Part shown: positions 44,201 to 52,163 of the stretch, piece after piece | Numbering within the stretch: position 1 is the stretch's first letter | Layout of the letters: the number at the start of each line of letters is the position of its first letter | DNA from: Microbispora catharanthi | GTDB taxonomy: Bacteria > Actinomycetota > Actinomycetes > Streptosporangiales > Streptosporangiaceae | DNA: 64,000 nucleotides | Assembly: GCF_006334915.2 (NCBI RefSeq) | Contig: NZ_VDMA02000011.1 | Span: 1-64,000, forward strand | Direction: 5' to 3' | Made by a program: the position numbers and the translations under genes | The notes under the pieces: generated by a model | Databases searched by the model: none | Told to the model about the DNA's origin: nothing | What the model saw: the letters and a program-made list of their open reading frames with translations, nothing else

Positions 44201-44986
44201 GGCGATCAACTGCCCGTCCTTGGCCGCCGACAGGTAGGGCGCGGAGCCGGCCGCCCGCAGCGTGAACGGGCCGGACGGGACGATCGCCTTGCCCTCGGCC
44301 GCCTTGACCGCGAAGTAGTCGAAGTCGGCCGCGATCGGCGTGCCGTTCTGCGCGGACAGCGCGAACAGGCCGACCTGCCTGACGTCCAGCGCGGCGGTGA
44401 CCTTGGACGCCTGCACCCAGGCGGAGCCGTCCCAGTAGGACGAGGTGAACTCGTTGCCCGACCTCGTCAGCTTGAGGATCTCGCCCGTGGATCCGGAGCG
44501 GCTCGCGAAGGCCGCGGTGAAGGCCGCCTTCACCTCGGTGTCGGTCTCGATGACGTTGCCCCCGGACGAGCCGACGTGCGCGAGACCGGCGCGGACGTAG
44601 TTGTCCCAGTCCTGCCAGGCGAAGATGCCGGCGCTCTGGTAGTCGAGCGCGACCGGGGCGCTGAACTTCGTGACGACCTCGAAGTCCCCGGCGGGGACGT
44701 CCATGAGGAAGATGTTCTTGGCCGAGTTGTCGGTCTGGTAGGTGTCGCCCTTCAACGAGTGGATGCGGAGGCTGCCGGGCTGCTCGCCGAGGGACCACTG
44801 GGTGTTGTCGGGGTTGAGGACCTGCCAGTCGGGACCGAGCGCGGCGGCGTCGAACTGGTCGACGGACGCGCCGGCGGGGATCGGGTCGGCGGTTTCGGCC
44901 TGAGCCGGCGTGGTGGAGAGCATGCCGCCCACCACACCGCTCACCATGGCCGCCGATAAGGCCAGTGACCAGGCCTTTCTGCTCAT
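41201..44986 (-). CDS. Secreted multidomain GH51 alpha-L-arabinofuranosidase
   Basis: The 1261-aa protein releases arabinofuranose from arabinan or arabinoxylan outside the cell. It has a Sec signal peptide (about 1-31, ending AQA), a concanavalin-like N-terminal module (about 40-225), a beta-trefoil/fascin-like module (about 235-325), a Thr/Gln linker (SQTTTTQTTTTQGT) and the GH51 core beginning VSPNLYGIFYEDINHAADGG. The acid/base is Glu723 (GLGNEE) and the nucleophile Glu809 (VFVGEY). A second concanavalin-like module (about 920-1080) interrupts the C-terminal beta domain and a bacterial Ig-like domain closes it. GGAGGAG precedes ATG 44986. Operators at 45009 and 45040 lie in its leader. 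Confidence 0.93.
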   Translation of the reverse strand: MSRKAWSLALSAAMVSGVVGGMLSTTPAQAETADPIPAGASVDQFDAAALGPDWQVLNPDNTQWSLGEQPGSLRIHSLKGDTYQTDNSAKNIFLMDVPAGDFEVVTKFSAPVALDYQSAGIFAWQDWDNYVRAGLAHVGSSGGNVIETDTEVKAAFTAAFASRSGSTGEILKLTRSGNEFTSSYWDGSAWVQASKVTAALDVRQVGLFALSAQNGTPIAADFDYFAVKAAEGKAIVPSGPFTLRAAGSAPYLSAAKDGQLIASDAPGMTSLAVTAEDKGDGTVALKDLNGKGYLGVADDSTLRLGSTAGAFQLRDAGGGKVYLSAGDRRVAVSDGRLVATSQTTTTQTTTTQGTKFQVEGYAKDVGELKVDTTAAGTKVSPNLYGIFYEDINHAADGGLYAELVQNRSFEFNSVDNRNYNGLTAWTKVERGGAAGTAAVSGDRPLNSDNRNFLRLDITSPGTGFGVSNAGFNKGVAVQAGKTYDLSLFARRTSGGPITASIESADGSKVYGTATIDAQSADWKKYTATITASETTDAGRLVVLAGGSGRADLDMISLFPEDTFKGRQNGMRKDIAETIAALKPRFLRFPGGCVTNVGTYDPYSLNQDRRRIYQWKETLGPVEERPTNFNFWGYNQTYGIGYYEYFQFAEDIGAEPLPVLSVGVNGCNENRPLTDEAKLQRWVQDTLDLIEFANGPADSTWGAKRAAMGHPKPFDLKYIGLGNEEIYTEFFTNFPKFASAIRAEYPNIKILSNAGQTSQGSWFDRMWQFARDQKADLVDEHYYNDPSWFLANNHRYDTYDRSGPHVFVGEYASKGSTYWNALTEASYLTGIERNSDVVELASYAPLLSNVDYVNWTPDLIWFDNDQVYGSPSYYVQRLFSRNVGDTVLPSTYKASPLPADDIKGAIGLGSWNTQVRYDDVKVTGADGTVLFDDDFSNGTGKWTPGQGTWAAQDGAYVQTANVADARSTAGSTDWSDYTLEVTARKTGGAEGFLVMFGAKDTGNFYWWNIGGWNNTQSAVEKATNGSKSSIATSSTTVQTGRDYTIKIQVSGRHITTWLDGQKINDFTDNAAVEPLYQVVSKDSDSGDVVIKAVNVQDTAVRSTVDLGTAAIAPKAIVTSLTGDPAAVNSLAEPTKISPVEREVSGFSSAFTYDFPAHSVTFIRLGKDTRAGTTVTAHASPEQVKQGKKVQVHYSVDPEGATGEVTVSEGATILGDGTLNPGGQGKTELGLDLPAGTHELTVSYSGDARFRPSATMVTLEVKP

Positions 44987-45008
44987 TCGGGGGGCTCCTC
45001 CGGTTTCT

Positions 45009-45020
45009 GTTAGCGTTAAC
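45009..45020. promoter_or_regulatory. AraR/LacI-type operator GTTAGCGTTAAC
   Basis: A near-perfect 12-bp palindrome of the locus consensus (one base off GTTAGCGCTAAC), 22 bases upstream of the GH51 start and just before its Shine-Dalgarno, downstream of its predicted promoter. Confidence 0.75.
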
Positions 45021-45039
45021 ATCACGGGATGGTCGCGAA

Positions 45040-45051
45040 GTGAGCGCTAAC
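45040..45051. promoter_or_regulatory. AraR/LacI-type operator GTGAGCGCTAAC
   Basis: One mismatch to GTTAGCGCTAAC. It lies 31 bases (about three helical turns) from the site at 45009, favouring cooperative binding on the same DNA face. Confidence 0.75.
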
Positions 45052-45069
45052 AAGCTGGATTCGGCCACC

Positions 45070-45098
45070 AGTTAAGGGCCATGCGGCATGTCCGTCAA
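45070..45098 (-). promoter_or_regulatory. Promoter of the GH51 gene
   Basis: Read on the minus strand: -35 TTGACG (45093-45098), 17-base spacer, -10 TTAACT (45070-45075). The two operators at 45040 and 45009 then fall just downstream of the start point, a roadblock/repression position. A GTTAAC half-site lies at 45105-45110. Confidence 0.5.
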
Positions 45099-45150
45099 TA
45101 GGAGGTTAACGCGATGTTTCGGTGTGACCGGACCGTAATCGGCCACCACC

Positions 45151-45177
45151 TTGACGGGGGGTCGTGTTAACGCTCAC
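45151..45177 (+). promoter_or_regulatory. Promoter -35 (TTGACG) with operator GTTAACGCTCAC of the second lacI gene
   Basis: TTGACG at 45151-45156 is followed by the operator 45166-45177, which is the same type of site as 45040 (both carry the GCTCAC/GTGAGC variant arm). Autoregulation is likely. Confidence 0.6.
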
Positions 45178-45207
45178 AGTCTTCCCAAGCAGTTGAGAGG
45201 AGCGCCA

Positions 45208-46227
45208 GTGGGACCCAACGTCGACCGCCGCCCGCCCGTCATGGCCGACGTGGCCAGGCTGGCCGGAGTGTCGCACCAGACGGTCTCGCGGGTGCTCAAC
45301 GACCATCCGAACGTCCGCGCCGAGACCCGCACCCGGGTCATGCGGGCCATCGACCAGCTCGGTTACCGCCGCAACCTCGTCGCCCGGGCTCTGGTCACCA
45401 AGCACTCGCGCACGCTGGGCGTGGTCAGCTTCGACACGACGCTGTACGGCCCGGCAAGCACGGTATACGGAATCGAGCAGGCGGCGAGGGACGCGGGCTA
45501 CTTCGTGAGCATCGTGAGCCTGCGGACCATCGACAGGGCCGGCGTGAACGACGCGATCGGCTACCTCGCCGAGCAGGGCGTGGACGGCATCGTCGTCGTC
45601 GCCCCGCAGCGGTCGGCGGCCCGGGCGCTCGACGACCTGCCGGCGGGCATGCCCGCCGTGGCCGTCGAGGGCTGGCACCAGGGCGACGTCTCCGTGGTCA
45701 GCGTCGACCAGGTCGAGGGCGCCAGGCTGGCGACCTCGCACCTGCTCGAGCTGGGGCACGAGACCGTCTGGCACATCAGCGGCCCGGCGGACTGGCTGGA
45801 GGCCGAGGGCCGGATCGACGGCTGGCGCGCGGTTCTGACCGCCGCGGGGCGGCCCGTCCCCGGCATGCTGACCGGTGACTGGAGCCCCCGATCGGGCTAC
45901 CGGGCCGGCAAGGAGCTCGCCGCCATGGCCGGCGACGTCACCGCGGTGTTCGTCGCCAACGACCAGATGGCGCTCGGCCTCCTGCGCGCGTTCACGGAGG
46001 AGGGGGTGAAGGTCCCCGAGCAGATCAGCATCGTGGGCTTCGACGACATCCCTGAGTCGGAGTTCTTCTCCCCGCCGCTCACCACCATCAGACAGGACTT
46101 CGGGGCCGTAGGCAGGCGCAGCATCGACGTGCTGCTCCGGCAGATCGAGTCGGGCGAGGGGCTGCCTCATGAGCGTCTCGTCGTGCCTCCCCAGTTCGTG
46201 CTCAGGGGAAGCACAGCCGCGCGCTAG
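45208..46227 (+). CDS. LacI-family transcriptional regulator 2 (AraR-like)
   Basis: The 339-aa repressor starts with the LacI HTH (VMADVARLAGVSHQTVSRVLNDHPNVRAETRTRVMRAIDQLGYRRN) followed by a sugar-binding-like domain (FDTTLYGPASTVYGIEQAARDAGYFVSIVSL, and FDDIPESEFFSPPLTTIRQDFGAVGRRSIDVLL). GTG 45208 has GAGAGGAG about six bases upstream; the longer frame would begin inside the promoter. It is divergent from the secreted GH51 gene and upstream of the first ABC transporter, with operators on both sides, so it is the main candidate regulator of the arabinose locus. Confidence 0.92.
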   Translation: MGPNVDRRPPVMADVARLAGVSHQTVSRVLNDHPNVRAETRTRVMRAIDQLGYRRNLVARALVTKHSRTLGVVSFDTTLYGPASTVYGIEQAARDAGYFVSIVSLRTIDRAGVNDAIGYLAEQGVDGIVVVAPQRSAARALDDLPAGMPAVAVEGWHQGDVSVVSVDQVEGARLATSHLLELGHETVWHISGPADWLEAEGRIDGWRAVLTAAGRPVPGMLTGDWSPRSGYRAGKELAAMAGDVTAVFVANDQMALGLLRAFTEEGVKVPEQISIVGFDDIPESEFFSPPLTTIRQDFGAVGRRSIDVLLRQIESGEGLPHERLVVPPQFVLRGSTAAR

Positions 46228-46242
46228 CCGTACGGAATCACA

Positions 46243-46281
46243 TTCGATGATCAGCGCTGTGCCCTAGGTGTTAGCGCTAAC
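46243..46281 (+). promoter_or_regulatory. Promoter and perfect operator GTTAGCGCTAAC before the first ABC transporter
   Basis: TTCGAT (46243-46248), 16-base spacer and TAGGTG (46265-46270) form a possible promoter. The 12-bp perfect palindrome GTTAGCGCTAAC at 46270-46281 overlaps the -10 edge and start point and defines the consensus used elsewhere in the locus. Confidence 0.75.
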
Positions 46282-46301
46282 AGGTAGAAAGGATCCCCCC
46301 A

Positions 46302-47297
46302 GTGTTGAAGAGGATCTCGGCACTGATCCTGGCCGGTGCCACGGCCCTGACGATGGCCGGTTGCAGCAGCAGTGACAGCGGCGGCAGCGGCGGTTCGTCC
46401 GGCGGTGGCGCCGACGACGGAAAGCTCGTCATGGGCTTCGCCCAGGTCGGCGCGGAAAGCGGCTGGCGCACCGCCAACACCAAGGACATTCAGGAGTCGG
46501 CCAAGACGGCCGGCGTCGAGCTGAAGTTCTCCGACGCGCAGCAGAAGCAGGAGAACCAGATCAAGGCCATCCGCTCCTACATCCAGCAGAAGGTCGACGT
46601 GATCGCCTTCTCGCCGGTCGTGGAGTCGGGCTGGGACACCGTCCTCAAGGAGGCGCAGAACGCGAAGATCCCGGTCATCCTCACCGACCGGGCCGTGGAC
46701 TCCAAGGACACCAGCCTGTACAAGACCTTCCTCGGCTCCGACTTCGTCGAGGAGGGCAAGAAGGCCGGTCAGTGGCTGGTCGACCAGTACAAGGACAGCA
46801 AGGACGACGTGAACATCGTCCAGCTGGAGGGCACCACCGGCTCCGCGCCCGCCAACGACCGCAAGGCCGGCTTCCAGCAGGTCATCTCGGCCGACCCGAA
46901 GTTCAAGGTGATCGCCTCGCAGAGCGGCGACTTCACCCGGGCCAAGGGCAAGGAGGTCATGGAGGCCTTCCTGAAGTCCAACCCCAAGATCGACGTGCTG
47001 TACGCGCACAACGACGACATGGGCCTCGGCGCCATCGAGGCGATCGAGGGCGCGGGCAAGGTCCCGGGCAAGGACATCAAGATCATCACGGTTGACGCGG
47101 TCCACGACGGCATGCAGGCCCTCGCCGACGGCAAGATCAACTACATCGTCGAGTGCTCCCCGCTGCTCGGCACCCAGCTCATGGACCTCGCCAAGAAGGT
47201 CGTCAAGGGCGAGCAGGTGCCCCAGCGGGTGGTCACCGAGGAGACCACCTTCACCCAGGAGCAGGCCAAGGAGGCCCTGCCCAACCGCAAGTACTGA
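46302..47297 (+). CDS. ytfQ: Sugar ABC transporter substrate-binding lipoprotein (YtfQ-like)
   Basis: The 331-aa protein has a lipoprotein signal (MLKRISALILAGATALTMAGC, lipobox Cys21), a Ser/Gly linker and a periplasmic-binding-protein type 1 domain (GKLVMGFAQVGAESGWRTANTKDIQESAK, VDVIAFSPVVESGWDTVLKEAQNAKIPVILTDR). This matches the galactofuranose/arabinofuranose-type binding protein YtfQ. GAAAGGAT lies seven bases before the GTG start. The perfect locus operator is 20 bases upstream, so it is arabinose-regulated. An 11-bp hairpin after the gene may stabilise its mRNA over that of the downstream components. Confidence 0.92.
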   Translation: MLKRISALILAGATALTMAGCSSSDSGGSGGSSGGGADDGKLVMGFAQVGAESGWRTANTKDIQESAKTAGVELKFSDAQQKQENQIKAIRSYIQQKVDVIAFSPVVESGWDTVLKEAQNAKIPVILTDRAVDSKDTSLYKTFLGSDFVEEGKKAGQWLVDQYKDSKDDVNIVQLEGTTGSAPANDRKAGFQQVISADPKFKVIASQSGDFTRAKGKEVMEAFLKSNPKIDVLYAHNDDMGLGAIEAIEGAGKVPGKDIKIITVDAVHDGMQALADGKINYIVECSPLLGTQLMDLAKKVVKGEQVPQRVVTEETTFTQEQAKEALPNRKY

Positions 47298-47306
47298 TCG
47301 GTTCCT

Positions 47307-47331
47307 GGCCGCCCCCGTAACGGGGGCGGCC
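47307..47331 (+). terminator. Intercistronic hairpin after ytfQ
   Basis: Positions 47307-47317 pair perfectly with 47321-47331 (11 bp, loop TAA), ten bases after the stop. Such hairpins commonly protect binding-protein mRNA or give partial termination before the ABC genes. Confidence 0.7.
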
Positions 47332-47372
47332 TCACCCGCGACGACGAGTTACGAGGATGAGAGGGGCGCCGC

Positions 47373-48881
47373 ATGGCCGCACCCGCGCCGATCCTGCGGA
47401 TGAGCGGGATCGGCAAGCAGTTCCCCGGCGTGAAGGCACTGGACGGCGTCGACTTCCGGCTGTTGCCGGGCGAGGTTCACGCGCTGATGGGGGAGAACGG
47501 CGCCGGCAAGTCCACCTTGATCAAGGTGCTTACCGGCGTCTACGACATCGACGCCGGCGAGATCGAGCTGGAGGGCCGGCCGGTCGCCTTCTCCAGCCCC
47601 CTCGCCGCGCAGCAGGCGGGCATCAGCACCGTCTACCAGGAGGTCAACCTCTGCACGAACCTGTCGGTGGCGGAGAACATCTTCATCGGGCGTGAGCCCC
47701 GCCGGCTCGGCCGCATCCAATGGAAGGCGATGCGCCGCCGGGCCGAGGAGATCCTCGCCCGGCTCGACCTCGACATCGACGTGTCGGCGCCCCTGTCGTC
47801 GTACTCGCTGGCGCTCCAGCAGATGGTCGCGATCGCGCGGGCGGTCGACATCGACGCGAAGGTTCTCATCCTCGACGAGCCCACCTCCAGCCTGGACGCC
47901 GGGGAGGTCGCCCAGCTCTTCACGGTGATGCGCAGGCTCAAGGAGCAGGGCATCGCGATCCTGTTCGTCTCGCACTTCCTCGACCAGATCTACGAGATCT
48001 CCGACCGGATGACGATCCTGCGCAACGGCACGCTCGTGGGGGAGTATCTCACCAGCGAGCTGAGCCAGGTCGAGCTGATCGGCAAGATGATCGGCCGCGA
48101 GCTGGCCGACCTCGAGAAGCTGGAGGAACGCCCGCCGGCCGGCGAGGGTGCGCCGCTGGTCCAGGCCGAGGAGCTGGGCCGCACCGGCGCCATCCAGCCG
48201 TTCACGCTCACCATCCACGAGGGCGAGGTCGTCGGCCTGGCCGGGCTGCTCGGCTCGGGCCGTACGGAGATCGCCCGGCTGCTGTTCGGCGCCGACCACG
48301 CGGGCACCGGCTCGCTGAAGATCGACGGCGAGCAGGTCAGCCTGCGCACGCCGCGCTCGGCCGTCGCCCGCAAGCTCGCCTTCTGCTCCGAGAACCGGCG
48401 CGCCGAGGGCCTCATCCCCGACCTGACGGTCCGGGAGAATCTCATCCTCGCCCTGCAGGCCTCCCGCGGCTGGACCAGGCCGATCCCCCGGCGCAAGCAG
48501 GACGAGCTGGTCGACAAGTACATCGCCGCGCTGAACATCCGCCCGGCCAACCCCGACCAGCTCATCAAGAACCTCAGCGGCGGCAACCAGCAGAAGGTGC
48601 TGCTGGCCCGCTGGCTCATCCTGGAGCCCCGCCTGCTCATCCTCGACGAGCCCACCCGCGGCATCGACGTCGGCGCCAAGACCGAGATCCAGCGCCTCGT
48701 CGCCGAGCTGTCGGACGGCGGGATGGCCGTGCTGTTCATCTCCGCCGAGCTGGAGGAGGTGTTGCGGCTCAGCCACAAGGTCGGCGTGCTCCGCGACCGC
48801 AAGCTGGTCGCCCAGATGGACAACGAGGGGCTGACGACCGACACCCTGACGGAGACGATCGCGAGCGGAGCCCGATCATGA
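47373..48881 (+). CDS. ytfR: Sugar ABC transporter ATP-binding protein, duplicated ABC domains (YtfR-like)
   Basis: The 502-aa protein has two fused ABC domains as in RbsA/YtfR. The first has Walker [10 protein letters not shown] and Walker [13 protein letters not shown]; the second has a degenerate P-loop (GLLGSGRTE), the signature [14 protein letters not shown] and [12 protein letters not shown]. It energises uptake through the two permeases encoded immediately downstream. ATG 47373 follows GAGGGGCG. The stop overlaps the first permease start (ATGA). Confidence 0.93.
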   Translation: MAAPAPILRMSGIGKQFPGVKALDGVDFRLLPGEVHALMGENGAGKSTLIKVLTGVYDIDAGEIELEGRPVAFSSPLAAQQAGISTVYQEVNLCTNLSVAENIFIGREPRRLGRIQWKAMRRRAEEILARLDLDIDVSAPLSSYSLALQQMVAIARAVDIDAKVLILDEPTSSLDAGEVAQLFTVMRRLKEQGIAILFVSHFLDQIYEISDRMTILRNGTLVGEYLTSELSQVELIGKMIGRELADLEKLEERPPAGEGAPLVQAEELGRTGAIQPFTLTIHEGEVVGLAGLLGSGRTEIARLLFGADHAGTGSLKIDGEQVSLRTPRSAVARKLAFCSENRRAEGLIPDLTVRENLILALQASRGWTRPIPRRKQDELVDKYIAALNIRPANPDQLIKNLSGGNQQKVLLARWLILEPRLLILDEPTRGIDVGAKTEIQRLVAELSDGGMAVLFISAELEEVLRLSHKVGVLRDRKLVAQMDNEGLTTDTLTETIASGARS

Positions 48882-49924
48882 GCCGGATCCTGAAGCATCG
48901 CCTGTTCTGGCCCCTGGTCATCCTGGTCGCGTTGCTGGCACTGAACCTCATCTTCACGGACAACTTCTTCAAGATCCAGATGAAGGAGGGGCACCTCTAC
49001 GGCAGCCTGATCGACATCGTCCGGTTCGGCGCGCCGCTGATCCTGGTGTCGCTCGGCATGACGCTGGTCATCGCCACCAGCGGCATCGACCTGTCGGTCG
49101 GCTCGGTCGTGGCGATCGCCGGCGCGCTGGCCTGCCTGCGCATCAGCGGCCTGTCCGACCAGAACTCGGTGGGCGGCGTGCTCGGGGCCGTGGGCCTCGC
49201 GCTGGTGCTGTCGGTGGTCCTCGGCGCGTGGAACGGCTTCCTCGTCGCGGGCATCGGCATCCAGCCGATCATCGCGACGCTGATCCTGATGGTCGCCGGG
49301 CGCGGCCTGGCCCAGCTCATCACCGACGGCCAGATCACCACGGTCAACAGCTCGCCGTACAAGCTGATCGGCGGCGGCTACTGGCTGACGCTGCCGTTCG
49401 GGATCATCATCGTGGCGGTCGTGCTCGCGCTCACCGCGTTCCTCACCCGGCGCCTGGCGCTCGGCCTGCTCATCGAGTCGGTCGGCGGCAACGCCGAGGC
49501 GAGCCGCCTGGCCGGCATCAGCGCCCGCGGCGTGCTCATGACGGTGTACGCGTTCTGCGGGCTGTGCGCCGGCATCGCGGGCCTGATGATCAGCTCGAAC
49601 GTCTCCAGCGCCGACGGCAACAACGCCGGTCTGTGGATCGAGCTGGACGCGATCCTCGCCGTCGTCATCGGCGGCACCCCGCTGTCCGGCGGCCGGTTCT
49701 CGCTGAGCGGCACCGTGCTGGGCGCCCTCATCATCCAGACGCTGACCACCACGATCTACTCGATCGGCGTTCCGCCGGAGACGACGCTGCTGTTCAAGGC
49801 GCTCGTGGTGACGATCGTCTGCCTGATCCAGTCCCCGGCCTTCCGCACGAAGGTGTTCCACCGCCGCAGGCGCCCGATGACGGCGCGTCCGGCGGCCGAA
49901 GAGAAGGTGAGGGTCTCGGCATGA
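48878..49924 (+). CDS. ytfT: Sugar ABC transporter permease (YtfT-like)
   Basis: The 348-aa polytopic protein carries the ribose/galactofuranose-type permease signature SLGMTLVIATSGIDLSVGSVVAIAGA and the terminal region ELDAILAVVIGGTPLSGGRFSLSGTVLGALII. ATG 48878 overlaps the ATPase gene stop, and its own stop overlaps the second permease start (both ATGA), so the permeases are made in step. Eight to ten helices. Confidence 0.93.
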   Translation: MSRILKHRLFWPLVILVALLALNLIFTDNFFKIQMKEGHLYGSLIDIVRFGAPLILVSLGMTLVIATSGIDLSVGSVVAIAGALACLRISGLSDQNSVGGVLGAVGLALVLSVVLGAWNGFLVAGIGIQPIIATLILMVAGRGLAQLITDGQITTVNSSPYKLIGGGYWLTLPFGIIIVAVVLALTAFLTRRLALGLLIESVGGNAEASRLAGISARGVLMTVYAFCGLCAGIAGLMISSNVSSADGNNAGLWIELDAILAVVIGGTPLSGGRFSLSGTVLGALIIQTLTTTIYSIGVPPETTLLFKALVVTIVCLIQSPAFRTKVFHRRRRPMTARPAAEEKVRVSA

Positions 49925-50922
49925 CGAGCATCGCCGGCCTGCGGGACCTCCGCCGTCGCACGGTCCCGCCGAAGTACATTCCGGTCCTGGTGACCGCGGG
50001 CCTGTTCCTGGCCATGTTCGTGGCGGGCGGCATCCGCTACGAGAACTTCGCCACCGGGCAGATCATCCTCAACGTCTTCATCGACAACGCGTTCCTGCTG
50101 GTCGTCGCGGTCGGCATGACGTTCGTGATCCTCACCGGCGGCATCGACCTGTCGGTCGGTTCGGTGGTCGCGCTCGCCACGATGTTGAGCGCGAGCCTGC
50201 TGAAGGACGGCTGGCCGGCGTACGCGGTCATGGCCCTGGTGCTGGTGATCGGCGCGGTGCTGGGCCTGGCCATGGGCGCCATCATCCACTACTTCGAGAT
50301 CCAGCCGTTCATCGTCACGCTGGCCGGGATGTTCCTGGCCCGCGGCCTGTGCTACACGATCAGCACCGAGTCGATCCCGATCGAGAACCCGACTTTCACC
50401 GACATCGCCCAGACGCGGATCAACCTCGGCGGCGACCTGTCGGTCTCCCCGAGCGCGGTGATCGCGGTGGTGGTCGTGCTGATCGCGGCGTACGTGCTGC
50501 ACTACACCCGGCTCGGCCGAAACGTCTACGCGACCGGCGGCAGCGAGCAGTCGGCCCTGCTCATGGGTCTCCCGGTGGCCCGTACGAAGATCGCGGTCTA
50601 CACGATCAGCGGGTTCTGCTCGGCCCTCGGCGGCCTGCTGTTCGCCTTCTACTCGCTGTCGGGCTACGGACTGAGCGCCGTGGGCATGGAGCTGGACGCG
50701 ATTGCCGCGGTCGTCATCGGCGGTACGCTGCTGACCGGCGGGAGCGGCTTCCTACTCGGCACCGTGCTCGGCGTGCTCGTGCTGGGGCTGATTCAGACGA
50801 TCATCAGCTTCGAGGGCACGCTCAGCTCCTGGTGGACCAGGATCTTCATTGGTCTGCTGCTCTTCGTCTTCATCCTCCTGCAGCGCGTGTTCTCGGGTGG
50901 ATCGCGCCGCCGAACTCCTTGA
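49921..50922 (+). CDS. yjfF: Sugar ABC transporter permease (YjfF-like)
   Basis: The 333-aa permease pairs with the preceding one in a heterodimeric channel. It has VVAVGMTFVILTGGIDLSVGSVVALATMLSA and GMELDAIAAVVIGGTLLTGGSGFLLGTVLGVLVLG. Two different permease genes plus a double ATPase is the YtfRT-YjfF arrangement, as opposed to the single-permease Rbs type. The ATG overlaps the upstream stop (ATGA). Only 72 bases with a minor 5-bp hairpin separate it from the next transporter's binding-protein gene. Confidence 0.93.
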   Translation: MTSIAGLRDLRRRTVPPKYIPVLVTAGLFLAMFVAGGIRYENFATGQIILNVFIDNAFLLVVAVGMTFVILTGGIDLSVGSVVALATMLSASLLKDGWPAYAVMALVLVIGAVLGLAMGAIIHYFEIQPFIVTLAGMFLARGLCYTISTESIPIENPTFTDIAQTRINLGGDLSVSPSAVIAVVVVLIAAYVLHYTRLGRNVYATGGSEQSALLMGLPVARTKIAVYTISGFCSALGGLLFAFYSLSGYGLSAVGMELDAIAAVVIGGTLLTGGSGFLLGTVLGVLVLGLIQTIISFEGTLSSWWTRIFIGLLLFVFILLQRVFSGGSRRRTP

Positions 50923-50994
50923 CGTGAAAAACGTCCCAGTCCCTTCTACCGGCCGCATCGAGCTGTGCGGCGACCCCCAACCAAGGAGATGCAT

Positions 50995-52113
50995 ATGAGG
51001 TTGCTACGAATCGGGGGCGTGGTGTCCGCCATCGCGCTCGCCGCGACAATGACGGCCTGCGGCTCCAGCCAGAAGACGGTGGACACCGAGGCGTCCGCGT
51101 CCTCCGGGGCCGGCACCGCCGGCGCCCTGATCGGCGTCACCATGCCCACGAAGTCGTCGGAGCGCTGGATCCACGACGGCGACAACGTGAAGCAGCAGCT
51201 TGAGGCCCTCGGCTACAAGGTCGACCTCCAGTACGCCGAGAACGACATCCCCACCCAGGTCAACCAGATCGAGAACCAGATCACCAAGGGCGCCAAGCTC
51301 CTGATCATCGCCTCGATCGACGGCACCGCGATCACCTCCCAGCTCCAGGAGGCCGCGGACAACAAGATCCCGGTCATCGCCTACGACCGGCTCATCCGCA
51401 ACAGCCCGAACGTCGACTACTACGCCACCTTCGACAACTTCAAGGTCGGCGTGCAGCAGGCGACCTCGCTGCTGAAGGGCCTCGGCGTCGACAGCGGCAA
51501 GAAGGGCCCGTTCAACGTCGAGCTGTTCGGCGGCTCGCCCGACGACAACAACGCCACCTTCTTCTGGAACGGCGCGATGTCGGTGCTCAAGCCGAAGATC
51601 GACGACGGCACGCTGAAGGTCAAGAGCGGCCAGACCGACTTCAAGCAGGCCGCCATCCTGCGGTGGGACCCCGCCACGGCGCAGAAGCGCATGGAGGACA
51701 TCCTCACCAAGACCTACACCGGTGACGCCAAGGTCGACGGCGTGCTCTCGCCGTACGACGGCCTGTCCATCGGCATCCTGTCGGCGCTCAAGAGCTCCGG
51801 CTACGGCACCAGCGGGCAGCCGTACCCGGTCGTGACCGGCCAGGACGCCGAGCTGGCGTCGGTCAAGTCGATCGTCGCCGGTGAGCAGTACTCCACCATC
51901 TTCAAGGACACCCGCAAGCTCGCGGAGCAGACCGTGAAGATGGCGGACGCGGTGCTGAAGGGTCAGAAGCCCGAGGTGAACAACGAGAAGGACTACGACA
52001 ACGGCAACAAGGTCGTCCCGTCGTACCTGCTCGACCCGGTGGTCGTCGACAAGGACAACTACAAGGATGTCATCGTCGGCAGCGGCTACTACACCGAGGA
52101 CCAGCTCAAGTAG
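50995..52113 (+). CDS. chvE: Multiple-monosaccharide-binding lipoprotein (ChvE-like)
   Basis: The 372-aa protein has a lipoprotein signal ([22 protein letters not shown]) and a type 1 periplasmic binding fold with the ChvE/XylF-type sequence [51 protein letters not shown] and [22 protein letters not shown]. Family members bind arabinose, xylose, glucose or galactose. AAGGAGATGCAT before ATG 50995 fixes the start, although a longer frame exists. It is followed by a hairpin at 52120 and the matching ATPase gene. Confidence 0.93.
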   Translation: MRLLRIGGVVSAIALAATMTACGSSQKTVDTEASASSGAGTAGALIGVTMPTKSSERWIHDGDNVKQQLEALGYKVDLQYAENDIPTQVNQIENQITKGAKLLIIASIDGTAITSQLQEAADNKIPVIAYDRLIRNSPNVDYYATFDNFKVGVQQATSLLKGLGVDSGKKGPFNVELFGGSPDDNNATFFWNGAMSVLKPKIDDGTLKVKSGQTDFKQAAILRWDPATAQKRMEDILTKTYTGDAKVDGVLSPYDGLSIGILSALKSSGYGTSGQPYPVVTGQDAELASVKSIVAGEQYSTIFKDTRKLAEQTVKMADAVLKGQKPEVNNEKDYDNGNKVVPSYLLDPVVVDKDNYKDVIVGSGYYTEDQLK

Positions 52114-52119
52114 GGATTC

Positions 52120-52145
52120 GGGCCCGGGGAGCAGTCCCCGGGCCC
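52120..52145 (+). terminator. Intercistronic hairpin after chvE
   Basis: Positions 52120-52130 pair perfectly with 52135-52145 (11 bp, loop GCAG), six bases after the stop. It has the same position and size as the hairpin after ytfQ. Confidence 0.7.
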
Positions 52146-52163
52146 TCCCTGAGCGGGGGGCAC

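Noticed and set aside
41198..44959. A 1253-codon plus-strand open frame across the GH51 gene
   Set aside because: Antisense shadow of the GH51 gene, whose signal peptide, catalytic motifs and Shine-Dalgarno are on the minus strand.
47307..52145. Operon-ending terminators after ytfQ and chvE
   Set aside because: Both hairpins lack T runs and separate subunits of the same transporter, so they are more likely mRNA stabilisers or partial terminators.
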